From Streptomyces galbus (lineage in GTDB: Bacteria > Actinomycetota > Actinomycetes > Streptomycetales > Streptomycetaceae): a DNA stretch of 64,000 nt. The stretch is taken from NCBI RefSeq assembly GCF_005280195.1, contig NZ_SZPR01000031.1, positions 97,080 through 161,079 of the forward strand, given 5' to 3'. Below the pieces are notes generated by a model. It saw only the letters and a list, made by a program, of their open reading frames with translations, was not told the origin of the DNA and searched no databases. This document shows positions 1-7,885 of this stretch, piece by piece. How positions within the stretch are numbered: the stretch's first letter is position 1; each line of letters opens with the position of its first letter. The position numbers and the translations under genes were made by a program.

Positions 1-1837
1 CGATCACCTCGTCGATGCCGACCTCGGCGGCCACGGCCTCGGCGACGGTGCGGTTGTCGCCGGTGAGCAGCACGGGCGTGAGACCGAGCGCGCGCAGCCG
101 CCGCACCGCCTCGGCGCTGGTGTCCTTCACCGCGTCCGCGACCTCCAGGACCGCGCGGGCCCGGCCGTCCCAGGCGACCGCCACCGCCGTACGGCCGCTG
201 CGCTCCGCCTCGTCGGCGGCGGCCGCGAGACCGGCGGGCAGCTCCGTCGCCCACTCGGCGAGCAGCCGCCGGCGTCCGACGAGGACGGCGTGCCCCTCGA
301 CGACGCCCTGCACGCCGAGCCCCGGCACGTCGGCGAAGTCCTCCGGCACCGGCAGGGTGCCGACCCGCTCGACGGCTCCGGCGGCCACCGCGCGGGCGAC
401 CGGGTGCCCGGAGGCGTGCTCCAGGGCGCCGGCCAGCCGCAGCACGGCCCTCTCGTCCTCACCGTCGGCGGTGCGGACGGCGAGCAGCGTCATCCGGCCG
501 GTGGTGACGGTGCCGGTCTTGTCGAGGACGACCGTGTCGACGCGCCGGGTGGACTCCAGCACCTCGGGGCCCTTGATGAGGATGCCGAGCTGCGCGCCGC
601 GCCCGGTGCCGACCATGAGCGCGGTCGGTGTGGCCAGGCCCAGCGCGCACGGGCAGGCGATGATCAGCACCGCGACGGCCGCGGTGAACGCCGCGGTCGG
701 ACCGGCCCCGTTGCCCAGCCAGAAGCCCAGCGTGGCGAGCGCGAGCCCGATCACGACGGGGACGAAGACGCCGGAGATGCGGTCGGCGAGCCGCTGGGCG
801 GCGGCCTTGCCGTTCTGCGCGTCCTCGACCAGCCGTGCCATGCGGGCCAGTTGGGTGTCGGCGCCGATCCGGGTGGCCTCGACGACCAGCCGGCCGCCCG
901 CGTTGACGGTGGCGCCGGTGACCGTGTCTCCGACGGTGACGTCGACCGGGACGGACTCCCCGGTCAGCATCGAGGCGTCGACGGCGCTCGCCCCCTCGAC
1001 GACGACGCCGTCGGTGGCGACCTTCTCGCCGGGCCGGACGAGGAAGCGGTCGCCGGTTTCCAACTCGTCGACCGGGACGCGCTCTTCGCGTCCCGCGCGC
1101 AGCACCGTCACGTCCTTGGCGCCCAGTTCCATCAGCGCCCGCAGGGCCGCGCCCGCCCGCCGCTTGGAGCGGGCCTCGAACCAGCGCCCGGCGAGGATGA
1201 ACGCCGTCACGCCGGCCGCCGCTTCCAGGTAGAGGTTCCCGGCGCCGCCGCCGCGCCCCACGGTCAGCTCGAAGGGGTGGCGCATGCCGGGCGTGCCCGC
1301 GTCGCCGAGGAACAGGGCCCACAGGGACCACAGGAACGCGGCCGAGACGCCGACCGAGATCAGTGTGTCCATGGTGGCGGCGCCGTGGCGCAGGTTGGTC
1401 CAGGCGGCCCGGTGGAACGGCCAGGCGGCGTAGGTGACGACCGGGGCGGCCAGGGTGAGGGACAGCCACTGCCAGTAGTCGAACTGGAGCGCCGGGACCA
1501 TCGCCAGGGCGATCACCGGCACGGCGAGGACGACGGCGGTCACCAGCCGCTCCCGCAGCGGCCGCAGTGCGTCCACGGGCTCGGCGCCGGGGGCGTCGGG
1601 CGCCTCGGCGACCGGCTCCCGGGCGGTGTACCCGGTGGCCTCGACGGCCGCGATCAGGTCGGCGACGGACACCTCCCCCGCGTAGGTCACCTTCGCCTTC
1701 TCCGTCGCGTAGTTGACGGTGGCGGTGACCCCGTCCAGGCGGTTGAGCCGCTTCTCGACGCGGGCCGCGCAGGACGCGCAGGTCATGCCGCCGATGGACA
1801 GCTCGACCGCGGTGCCGCCGGGGGCGGTGGTGGTCAT
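1..1837 (-). CDS. copA: Copper-translocating P1B-type ATPase CopA, 3' end outside the window
   Basis: Exports Cu(I) across the membrane, driven by ATP. About 612 residues are visible. An N-terminal heavy-metal domain has GMTCASC (Cys20, Cys23). Membrane segments follow, then the actuator TGES, the membrane CPC ion-binding motif (Cys395-Pro-Cys397), the phosphorylation motif DKTGT (Asp439), an SGHPVA motif and TGDN just before the window edge, so the hinge and last membrane helices are missing. The ATG at 1837 is preceded on the minus strand by AGGAGG-like sequence. It is divergent from a His-rich secreted protein, with two CsoR-like palindromes in the shared upstream region, so copper-inducible derepression is likely. 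One HMA domain and CPC are typical of CopA; a silver substrate cannot be excluded. Confidence 0.95.
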   Translation of the reverse strand, partial: MTTTAPGGTAVELSIGGMTCASCAARVEKRLNRLDGVTATVNYATEKAKVTYAGEVSVADLIAAVEATGYTAREPVAEAPDAPGAEPVDALRPLRERLVTAVVLAVPVIALAMVPALQFDYWQWLSLTLAAPVVTYAAWPFHRAAWTNLRHGAATMDTLISVGVSAAFLWSLWALFLGDAGTPGMRHPFELTVGRGGGAGNLYLEAAAGVTAFILAGRWFEARSKRRAGAALRALMELGAKDVTVLRAGREERVPVDELETGDRFLVRPGEKVATDGVVVEGASAVDASMLTGESVPVDVTVGDTVTGATVNAGGRLVVEATRIGADTQLARMARLVEDAQNGKAAAQRLADRISGVFVPVVIGLALATLGFWLGNGAGPTAAFTAAVAVLIIACPCALGLATPTALMVGTGRGAQLGILIKGPEVLESTRRVDTVVLDKTGTVTTGRMTLLAVRTADGEDERAVLRLAGALEHASGHPVARAVAAGAVERVGTLPVPEDFADVPGLGVQGVVEGHAVLVGRRRLLAEWATELPAGLAAAADEAERSGRTAVAVAWDGRARAVLEVADAVKDTSAEAVRRLRALGLTPVLLTGDNRTVAEAVAAEVGIDEVI

Positions 1838-1864
1838 TGCTTCCTCCTGGCTTCCCTTTTCTCG

Positions 1865-1881
1865 ATACCCCCAGGGGGTAT
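1865..1881. promoter_or_regulatory. CsoR-type copper operator 1 (perfect 17-bp palindrome)
   Basis: The sequence ATACCCCCAGGGGGTAT is a perfect inverted repeat about 28 bp upstream of copA and about 53 bp upstream of the divergent secreted-protein gene. Actinobacterial CsoR operators are G/C-tract palindromes flanked by TA/AT of this kind. No csoR gene is in the window, so the repressor is presumably encoded elsewhere. Confidence 0.8.
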
Positions 1882-1896
1882 AAGGTGCTGCCATGT

Positions 1897-1913
1897 ATAC
1901 CCCCCATGGGTAT
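1897..1913. promoter_or_regulatory. CsoR-type copper operator 2 (imperfect palindrome)
   Basis: ATACCCCCCATGGGTAT is a second, imperfect copy of the same palindrome, with its centre 32 bp (about three helical turns) from the first and about 20 bp upstream of the plus-strand gene start. Its spacing and position suggest that each divergent promoter has its own CsoR site. Confidence 0.75.
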
Positions 1914-1933
1914 GGAGACGCAAGGAGACCCGG

Positions 1934-2833
1934 ATGAGCCCTCTCAGGAAGATCGGCGCCTTCACCGCGGCGCTGGCCGCCGCCTTCGGAGCCGCCTACG
2001 GCATCGGCGGCGCGGTCGCCCCGGTCGACGCCGGCCGTGCACAGGAGGCAGCGCACGCCTCGATGACGGACGACGGCGGTCACGCGGAACCGGGGTCGGC
2101 TGCCGCCCACACCCCCGGCGGCCTCCAGGTCTCCGAGAGGGGCTACACGCTCGACCTGGAGACGACCTCCCTGCCGGCCGGGGCACGGACCACGCTGCGG
2201 TTCGTCGTCCGCGACGCGCAGGGCGCCCCGGTGACCGCGTACCGCACCGAGCACGGCAAGCAACTGCACCTGGTCCTCGCCGCACGCGAGCTGACCGCCT
2301 ACCGGCACCTGCACCCCGCCCGCGCGGCCGACGGCACCTGGAGCGTGCCCGTCGAACTGCCCGAGGCCGGCGGCTACCGGGTGTTCGCCGACTTCACCCC
2401 GGCCGCCGCACGGGAGGGGCTCACGCTCGGCTCCGACCTCGCGGTCACCGGGCGGTACGCGGCCCGCGCCCTGCCCGCCGCGGCGCGCACCGCGACCGTC
2501 GACGGCTACACCGTCCGGCTGGACGGCACGCTGACCCCGGGCCGGGAGAGCGACCTGACCTTCACCGTCTCGCGCGCGGGACGGCCGGTCACCGCGCTCC
2601 AGCCGTACCTCGGCGCCTACGGCCACCTGGTCGCCCTGCGCTCCGGCGACCTGGCCTACCTGCACGTGCACCCGCACGAGGAGGCGCGGGGCACGACCGT
2701 CTCCGGCCCCGAGGTCGCCTTCACGGCCACGGCCCCGAGCACCGGCACCTACCGCCTGTTCCTGGACTTCGAGGTGGGCGGCAGGGTCCACACGGCGTCC
2801 TTCACGGCCGCCACCGGCACCCATGGACACTGA
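1934..2833 (+). CDS. Secreted His-motif protein, probably copper-related
   Basis: 299 residues. The ATG at 1934 follows AGGAG at 1923-1927. The N-terminus has basic residues (MSPLRKIG) and a hydrophobic Ala-rich stretch to about residue 27, so it is exported or membrane-anchored. Two similar beta-rich repeats follow, each ending in a His motif: YRHLHP near residue 125 and YLHVHPH near 245; the C-terminus ends THGH. The paired HxHP motifs and divergent placement opposite copA across shared CsoR-like operators suggest an extracytoplasmic copper-binding or sensing role. I do not recognise a characterised homologue; the copper link rests on motifs and context. Confidence 0.75.
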   Translation: MSPLRKIGAFTAALAAAFGAAYGIGGAVAPVDAGRAQEAAHASMTDDGGHAEPGSAAAHTPGGLQVSERGYTLDLETTSLPAGARTTLRFVVRDAQGAPVTAYRTEHGKQLHLVLAARELTAYRHLHPARAADGTWSVPVELPEAGGYRVFADFTPAAAREGLTLGSDLAVTGRYAARALPAAARTATVDGYTVRLDGTLTPGRESDLTFTVSRAGRPVTALQPYLGAYGHLVALRSGDLAYLHVHPHEEARGTTVSGPEVAFTATAPSTGTYRLFLDFEVGGRVHTASFTAATGTHGH

Positions 2834-2882
2834 GGCCCGCCCGTGAACCGGCCTGCCAGCGCCCGGCGTCCCTGTCGGGCGG

Positions 2883-3272
2883 TCAGGCGTCCGGGTCGAC
2901 TTCGGGGTGCGTGAACCGTACGGGCCTGCCCAGCGACCGGGCGTAGGCGATCTCGGCCCGGGTGCTGTCGCCGATGTAGTGGCCGACCACGAGCACCTCG
3001 TCGGCGAGCCGGATCTTCGCCCGGTGCAGACGGTCGAGTCGGGCCTTCAGCGCTTCCGCCCCGGCGGGATCGGACCACAGCTCGTGCGGCGACTTCATGT
3101 CGCAGCCCGGCTTGACGACGATCCTCCCGGCCGCGGTCTCCCGCAGGTCGGCCTCGGCCATCTCGGCCATGAACCGGGTGGAGCCGCAGATCGCGACGAT
3201 GCGCGGGAGGCCCAGCTCCCTCTTCGCCCCGGCGAGCTTGTCGTCGGGGGTGAGCCCTTGCGGGTGGGGCAC
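2883..3272 (-). CDS. Small conserved protein with nucleoside 2-deoxyribosyltransferase-like fold
   Basis: 129 residues. An N-terminal beta strand followed by CGSTRF (IVAICGSTRF near residue 25-34), a later VLVVGHYIGDST segment and a conserved Glu in STRAEIAYA resemble the nucleoside 2-deoxyribosyltransferase/MazG-associated fold, in which the CGS/GST loop and a Glu handle the nucleotide sugar. Whether this protein is catalytic is unknown. It is convergent with the secreted protein at 2833 and has no evident operon partner. Function is inferred from fold-like motifs only. Confidence 0.65.
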   Translation of the reverse strand: MPHPQGLTPDDKLAGAKRELGLPRIVAICGSTRFMAEMAEADLRETAAGRIVVKPGCDMKSPHELWSDPAGAEALKARLDRLHRAKIRLADEVLVVGHYIGDSTRAEIAYARSLGRPVRFTHPEVDPDA

Positions 3273-3327
3273 CGATTCCTCCTGGTGGTCCGGTCAGAGG
3301 GGTCCTGCGGAGACGAGAAGGAGGACT

Positions 3328-3933
3328 CTAGGGGACGTCCGGGACGTCCCGTCGCGTGGTCTGCGTCGGCTCGGTCGTGCGCCTCTCCGCCGTCGCCGGG
3401 GCGCTCCGGTCGGCCGGGGGGGCCGTGCGGGGGACCGCCGACGGACCGGTCCGGGCGCCGGGGGTCCGGCTCGGCCCGGACGAGGGGGACGGGAGGGCCG
3501 AGCGGAACGAGGGCGTGGACGGGGGCCGCGAGGCGGACGGCTCCGGTGCGGCGGGGGAACTGCTCGCGGGGGGCGGCGGCGCGAGCGGCACCGTGGGGCG
3601 GGCCGGGGCCTCGGACGCGCCGGGCGCGAGGAGCACGGCGGTGAGCGCGGCGACGGCACAGGTCAGTCCGGCCCCGGCCGCGGCGCGCAGCAGCCGTCGG
3701 CGGGCGGCGGCGCGGCGGATCGCCTCGTACCGTCCGGGCGGCGGACCGAGGTGGTCGGACCCCGGCCGCAGGATCACGGCGAGCGGGTCGTCGGGCCCGA
3801 ACCCGGGGTCGTCGTCGAGACGTTGGCCGTCGGAGCCGTGCCCGTACGGCCGTCCCTGCGGGTACCGGTCGTCGGACCCGTACGCGTACCCGTACGGCCG
3901 GCCGTCGGAACGTCCGTCGTCAGCGCGTGGCAT
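3328..3933 (-). CDS. Single-pass membrane protein coupled to the ECF sigma gene (possible anti-sigma factor)
   Basis: 201 residues. An N-terminal cytoplasmic Asp/Gly/Tyr-rich region with PYG-type repeats (residues 10-45) leads to one membrane segment (about residues 80-102, AGLTCAVAALTAVLLAP) and an extracytoplasmic Pro/Ser/Thr-rich tail of about 95 residues. The start overlaps the end of the upstream ECF sigma gene by 14 bp, so translation is probably coupled. The layout matches a membrane anti-sigma factor, but there is no recognisable zinc-finger (HxxxCxxC) motif, so that role is inferred from position only. Confidence 0.7.
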   Translation of the reverse strand: MPRADDGRSDGRPYGYAYGSDDRYPQGRPYGHGSDGQRLDDDPGFGPDDPLAVILRPGSDHLGPPPGRYEAIRRAAARRRLLRAAAGAGLTCAVAALTAVLLAPGASEAPARPTVPLAPPPPASSSPAAPEPSASRPPSTPSFRSALPSPSSGPSRTPGARTGPSAVPRTAPPADRSAPATAERRTTEPTQTTRRDVPDVP

Positions 3934-4411
3934 CGAGGCTCCTCCTCAGGTGGACGCGGAGCAGTTCGCGGGCCGCGTGCAGGTCGGCCTTGACGGTCCC
4001 TTCCTTGCGCCCGGTCAGCACGGCCACCTCCCGGATCGGCATGTCAGCGTAGTAGTGCAGCAGGATCGGGACGCGCAGCCGTTCGGGCAGCGACTGCACC
4101 ATCAGCCGCACCGAGGGGTCGGCCTGCTCCTGCGGGGGCCGCACGGCGGCCTCGGTGGTGGCCCGGCGCACGGCCCGGCGCTCGCGCTCCAGCTTGCGCC
4201 AGTGGTCGCGGACCAGGTTGGCCGCGGTGACGTAGAGGAAGCCGCGCGGCTCGTCGACGGCCGTCCAGCGGGCCCAGAGCCGGGTGAAGGACTCGGAGGC
4301 GATCTCGTGGGCCGTCCCGTCGTCGTCGACGAGCCGGCGGCACCAGCCGGCGAGGCGCGGGTACAGGGCGGCGAACAACTCGGACGCCTCCCTGTCGCGG
4401 GACCGTTTCAC
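3920..4411 (-). CDS. ECF-family RNA polymerase sigma factor
   Basis: 163 residues, typical for a minimal sigma-70 group 4 protein. Region 2 covers about residues 10-75 (LFAALYPRLAGWCRRLV... SFTRLWARW), and region 4 about 108-155, with a helix-turn-helix around MPIREVAVLTGRKEGTVK. The start is GTG at 4411, just downstream of GGAG and of four 16-bp tandem repeats at 4419-4482. The 3' end overlaps a membrane protein gene that could encode its anti-sigma partner. The sortase pair lies immediately upstream on the same strand. Target promoters are unknown. Confidence 0.9.
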   Translation of the reverse strand: MKRSRDREASELFAALYPRLAGWCRRLVDDDGTAHEIASESFTRLWARWTAVDEPRGFLYVTAANLVRDHWRKLERERRAVRRATTEAAVRPPQEQADPSVRLMVQSLPERLRVPILLHYYADMPIREVAVLTGRKEGTVKADLHAARELLRVHLRRSLDATR

Positions 4412-4418
4412 CGTTCTC

Positions 4419-4482
4419 CAGGGTCGTGGGGGAACAGGGTCGTGAGGGAACAGGGTCGTGGGGGAACAGGGTCGTGAGGGAC
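4419..4482. repeat. Four tandem 16-bp repeats upstream of the ECF sigma gene
   Basis: The unit CAGGGTCGTGGGGGAA is repeated four times with no gaps. The eleventh base alternates G, A, G, A, and the last unit ends in C. The array ends 8 bp from the sigma factor start codon and fills almost half of the spacer to the sortase stop, so it lies in the presumed leader or promoter of the sigma gene. It could be a regulator array or simply slipped-strand expansion. Confidence 0.85.
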
Positions 4483-4549
4483 TCGGGGAGGAAGACCCCG
4501 GGCCGACGGCGTACGTTCCGCCGGCCCGGTGCCGGGACGCCCGGCCGGA

Positions 4550-5164
4550 TCAGGGACCGGCGGCGCGGAGCGCGGCGAAGACGATGACGTTCGCCAGGTA
4601 GCCGTCCCCGGTGCGGGGCCCGCCGCAGGTGATGAGCCGCAGCTCCGGGCGGTCCACGTCGCCGTAGACCTCGCCGGCGGGGAAGTCGGCCTTGGCGACC
4701 GTGCGCACCTCGCGCACGGCGAACTCCGCGGTGCGGCCGTCCGCCAGGCGCGCCGTGACCGCGTCACCCCGGTGCAGCCGCGCGAGGTGGCGGAAGACGC
4801 CGTCCCCGTACGGGCCGACCGTGACGTGGCCGAGGATCACCGACGGGCCGACCTGCCCGGGCGGGGGCGAGTACCGGTACCAGCCCGCCCGGTCGTGCGC
4901 GGTGACCGGCGGCACCTCCACGGTGCCGTCCGCCGCGAGTCCGAGCCGCAGGACCGGGGTGTCGACGCCGATGGCCGGCACCAGGAGCCGTACCGGCGCG
5001 GCCCCGGACGGCCGCGACGCCGGCCGGGGCGCCGCGCTCTCCCGGGGCGCGGACCGCCGGGCGCCCGGGGTGACCGCCGGGCCGGCGGCCGTCGGGCCGC
5101 CGCAGCCGGTGACCAGCGCGGCGGCCGCCGCGCCGACGACGGCGCGCCGGGAGAGCGGGCTCAT
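4550..5164 (-). CDS. Class F-type sortase (cysteine transpeptidase)
   Basis: 204 residues. The N-terminus (MSPLSRRAVVGAAAAALVTG) is a signal/membrane anchor with a twin Arg and a Cys at about 22 that could be lipidated. The sortase barrel follows, with catalytic His113 in ILGHV, Cys180 in LITCGG, and a downstream Arg184. The TCGG...Y..NVIVFA ending is that of class F enzymes rather than the TLxTC of class E. The ATG at 5164 overlaps the stop of the upstream secreted protein (ATGA), so translation is coupled and that protein is the obvious partner. Substrates remain unproven. Confidence 0.88.
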   Translation of the reverse strand: MSPLSRRAVVGAAAAALVTGCGGPTAAGPAVTPGARRSAPRESAAPRPASRPSGAAPVRLLVPAIGVDTPVLRLGLAADGTVEVPPVTAHDRAGWYRYSPPPGQVGPSVILGHVTVGPYGDGVFRHLARLHRGDAVTARLADGRTAEFAVREVRTVAKADFPAGEVYGDVDRPELRLITCGGPRTGDGYLANVIVFAALRAAGP

Positions 5165-5559
5165 GCCCCGGTCGCCCGCCGACGCCGTACGACGAGGAAG
5201 GCCGTGCCGGCGCCGGCGAGCACGGCCGCTCCCCCGCCGACGAGCACGCCGCTGTTGCCGGAGTCGCCGGCGGAGGCGGTCGCCACACCGGTGTCGGGCG
5301 CCCCGGAGGGGACGACCCGGACCTGGCCGCGGCCGGGCCCGGTGCTGGGCACCGCGGTGGGCGCGGCGGTCCGGGTGCGGGGCACCGGGCTCGGGGTCGC
5401 GCCGGTGCCCGGCGCGTCGCTCGGCGCGGCACTCGGGACGGCCGTGGCCGCCTGGGTGCGGGGCATCTGGGTGGGGCTCGCGTCGGCGAACGCGGGCACG
5501 GCGCCCGCGAGCAGCGCGGTGCCGGCGAGTGCCAGGCCACTGAGGACGGTTCGGCGCAT
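5161..5559 (-). CDS. Small secreted, C-terminally anchored protein paired with the sortase
   Basis: 132 residues. A signal peptide (about residues 1-26, ending VPAFA-DAS) is followed by an 80-residue Pro/Thr/Ala-rich stalk, a short APDTG segment near residue 88, a hydrophobic stretch (about 103-123) and an RRRR tail. This is the layout of a sortase substrate, but there is no canonical LPxTG or LAxTG; APDTG is the nearest match and lies about 15 residues before the membrane segment. The stop overlaps the sortase start by 4 bp. It could be a substrate, or just a membrane-anchored accessory protein of the sortase. Confidence 0.8.
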   Translation of the reverse strand: MRRTVLSGLALAGTALLAGAVPAFADASPTQMPRTQAATAVPSAAPSDAPGTGATPSPVPRTRTAAPTAVPSTGPGRGQVRVVPSGAPDTGVATASAGDSGNSGVLVGGGAAVLAGAGTAFLVVRRRRATGA

Positions 5560-5687
5560 CGATCGCTCTCTTTCGTCGGCGGCCCGTGGTCGGCGGGCCG
5601 GGATGGATCGAGCGGAGAGACGACGCGGCGGCGGACCGGGTTGTAAAGAGACGGCAAAGTCCGTGGGGGGTGGGCGCGGTACGCGGC

Positions 5688-5719
5688 GAGGCCCGCACCC
5701 CCGGTGGGGTGCGGGCCTC
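5688..5719 (-). terminator. Strong hairpin terminator downstream of the aldehyde dehydrogenase
   Basis: Two perfect 14-base arms (GAGGCCCGCACCCC at 5688-5701 and its complement at 5706-5719) enclose a 4-base loop. The hairpin lies 34 bp beyond the dehydrogenase stop and separates it from the sortase operon promoter region. There is no U-tract, as is usual in Streptomyces. Confidence 0.85.
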
Positions 5720-5752
5720 GTCAGGTCCGGGCCGGGGCGGCCCGGGGCGGTG

Positions 5753-7192
5753 TCACGCGTCCAGCGACGTCATCACGTGCTTGATGCGGGTGTAGTCCTC
5801 GAAGCCGTAGCCCGACAGGTCCTTGCCGTAGCCGGACTTCTTGAAGCCGCCGTGGGGCATCTCGGCGACCAGCGGGATGTGGGTGTTGATCCACACGCAG
5901 CCGAAGTCGAGCTTCTTGGACAGCCGCATGGCACGCCCGTGGTCCTTGGTCCACACCGAGGAGGCCAGCGCGTACTCGACGCCGTTGGCCCACTCGACCG
6001 CCTGGTCCTCGTCGCTGAAGGACTGGACGGTGATGACCGGGCCGAAGACCTCGTTCTGGATGATCTCGTCGTCCTGCTTGAGGCCGGAGACGACGGTCGG
6101 GGCGTAGAAGTAGCCCTTGTCGCCGACCCGCTGGCCGCCCGCCTCGACCTTGGCGTGCGCGGGCAGCCGCTCGATGAAGCCGGCGACCTGCTCGAGCTGG
6201 CGGGGGTTGTTCAGCGGGCCGAAGAGCACGTCCTCGTCGTCCGGCTGGCCGGTCTTGGTCTCGGCGGCCGTCTTGGCGAGCGCCGCCACGAACTCGTCGT
6301 GGATGGACTCGTGGACCAGCACGCGGGTGGCGGCCGTACAGTCCTGGCCGGCGTTGAAGAACCCGGCGACGGAGATGTCCTCGACGGCCTTGGCGATGTC
6401 GGTGTCCTCGAACACCACGACCGGGGCCTTGCCGCCCAGTTCCAGGTGGACGCGCTTGACGTCGGCGGAGGCGGACTTGGCGACCTCGACGCCGGCACGG
6501 ACCGAGCCGGTGATGGAGGCCATGGCCGGGGTGGGGTGCTCGACCATCATGCGGCCGGTGTCGCGGTCGCCGCAGATGACGTTGAAGACGCCCTTGGGCA
6601 GGATCTCGCCGAGGATCTCCGCGATCAGGACGGTGGAGGCCGGGGTGGTGTCCGACGGCTTGAGCACGACGGTGTTGCCCGCGGCGATCGCCGGGGCGAA
6701 CTTCCACACGGCCATCATCATCGGGTAGTTCCACGGCGCGACCTGCGCGCACACGCCGACCGGCTCACGACGGACGATCGAGGTCAGGCCCTCCATGTAC
6801 TCGCCGGCCGAGCGGCCCTCGAGCATCCGCGCCGCGCCCGCGAAGAAGCGGATCTGGTCGACCATCGGCGGGATCTCCTCGGTGCGGGTGAGCCCGACGG
6901 GCTTGCCCGTGTTCTCCACCTCCGCGGCGATCAGGTCCTCGGCGCGCGCCTCGAACGCGTCCGCGATCTTCAGGAGGGCCTTCTGGCGCTCGGCGGGGGT
7001 GGTGTCGCGCCAGCCGGGGAAGGCCGCGGCGGCGGCCGCCATGGCGGCGTCGACGTCCGCCTGCCCGGACAGCGGCGCGGTCGCGTACGCCTCGCCGGTC
7101 GCGGGGTTGACCACCTCCGTGGTCCGTCCGTCGGCGGCGTCCCGGAACTCACCGTCGATGTAATTGCGCAGACGACGCAGCTCGGTGCTCAC
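5753..7192 (-). CDS. NAD-dependent aldehyde dehydrogenase, gamma-aminobutyraldehyde dehydrogenase type
   Basis: 479 residues, full length for the ALDH superfamily. The catalytic Cys285 (AGQDCTAA) and general-base Glu251 (LELGG) are present, with the cofactor-site signature APWNYPMMM near residue 150. It most resembles the PatD-type gamma-aminobutyraldehyde dehydrogenases that turn putrescine-derived aldehyde into GABA. It is divergent from an Lrp/AsnC regulator whose downstream neighbour is an omega-aminotransferase, which suggests a polyamine, GABA or beta-alanine catabolic module under that regulator. Exact substrate is inferred; related betaine-aldehyde enzymes have similar sequence. Confidence 0.88.
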   Translation of the reverse strand: MSTELRRLRNYIDGEFRDAADGRTTEVVNPATGEAYATAPLSGQADVDAAMAAAAAAFPGWRDTTPAERQKALLKIADAFEARAEDLIAAEVENTGKPVGLTRTEEIPPMVDQIRFFAGAARMLEGRSAGEYMEGLTSIVRREPVGVCAQVAPWNYPMMMAVWKFAPAIAAGNTVVLKPSDTTPASTVLIAEILGEILPKGVFNVICGDRDTGRMMVEHPTPAMASITGSVRAGVEVAKSASADVKRVHLELGGKAPVVVFEDTDIAKAVEDISVAGFFNAGQDCTAATRVLVHESIHDEFVAALAKTAAETKTGQPDDEDVLFGPLNNPRQLEQVAGFIERLPAHAKVEAGGQRVGDKGYFYAPTVVSGLKQDDEIIQNEVFGPVITVQSFSDEDQAVEWANGVEYALASSVWTKDHGRAMRLSKKLDFGCVWINTHIPLVAEMPHGGFKKSGYGKDLSGYGFEDYTRIKHVMTSLDA

Positions 7193-7280
7193 TGCCGGCC
7201 CTCCAAGGGTCAGGGGTGTCCAATGACTGAGACACCCAGCCTAATCGGAGAGCCGACGTTTTCAACACCCCTGATCCCGC

Positions 7281-7306
7281 CGAAGCTGCGAAATCCGCAG
7301 GCTTCG
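7281..7306. promoter_or_regulatory. Inverted repeat in the dehydrogenase/Lrp divergent region
   Basis: CGAAGCTGCG-aaatc-CGCAGGCTTCG is an interrupted palindrome, with one extra base in the right arm. It lies midway between the aldehyde dehydrogenase start and the Lrp/AsnC gene. Lrp-family proteins often bind imperfect palindromes in their own divergent promoters, so this is a candidate operator. Confidence 0.5.
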
Positions 7307-7360
7307 ATCACGTAAACAACGAATTTCATCGCCTCGACCTTGCGCAACTGTCGATACGTC

Positions 7361-7885
7361 GTGCACAGTGAGGCCGTGGCCAGTCGAAGCGCAGAGCACA
7401 GGGACTCGCGGGACCCCCGCGATTCCAGGAACGGCACCCCCCATCTGGATGCCGTCAGCCTCGCCATCATCGAGCAGCTCCAGCAGGACGGCCGCCGGCC
7501 CTACGCCGCGATCGGCAAGGCCGTCGGCCTGTCGGAGGCGGCCGTGCGCCAGCGCGTCCAGAAGCTGCTCGACCAGGGCGTGATGCAGATCGTCGCCGTC
7601 ACGGACCCGCTCACCGTGGGCTTCCGCCGGCAGGCGATGGTCGGGATCAACGTCGAGGGCGACGTCGAGGCGATCGCGGACGCGCTGACCGACATGGCGG
7701 AAGTCGAGTACGTGGTGATGACGGCGGGCTCGTTCGACATCCTCGCCGAGATCGTCTGCGAGGACGACGACCACCTGCTCGACGTGATCAACAAACGCAT
7801 CCGGGCGCAGCCCGGCGTGCGCTCCACGGAGAGCTTCGTCTACCTGAAGCTGAAGAAGCAGACCTACATGTGGGGAACCCGATAA
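7361..7885 (+). CDS. Lrp/AsnC-family transcriptional regulator
   Basis: About 174 residues. The N-terminal helix-turn-helix covers about residues 25-75 (DAVSLAIIEQLQQDGRRPYA, then IGKAVGLSEAAVRQRVQKL). An RAM/AsnC effector domain follows, with the family GSFDIL motif (TAGSFDILAEIV). Starts at 7340 (ATG), 7361 (GTG) or 7376 (GTG) are possible; none has a strong ribosome binding site, so the N-terminus is uncertain. It is divergent from the aldehyde dehydrogenase and 19 bp upstream of the aminotransferase, which suggests that it controls both in response to an amino acid or amine. Confidence 0.88.
   Translation: MHSEAVASRSAEHRDSRDPRDSRNGTPHLDAVSLAIIEQLQQDGRRPYAAIGKAVGLSEAAVRQRVQKLLDQGVMQIVAVTDPLTVGFRRQAMVGINVEGDVEAIADALTDMAEVEYVVMTAGSFDILAEIVCEDDDHLLDVINKRIRAQPGVRSTESFVYLKLKKQTYMWGTR

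Noticed and set aside
290..1900. Frames overlapping copA on both strands
   Set aside because: Only the minus-strand frame from 1837 shows CopA motifs in order; the others are shadows.
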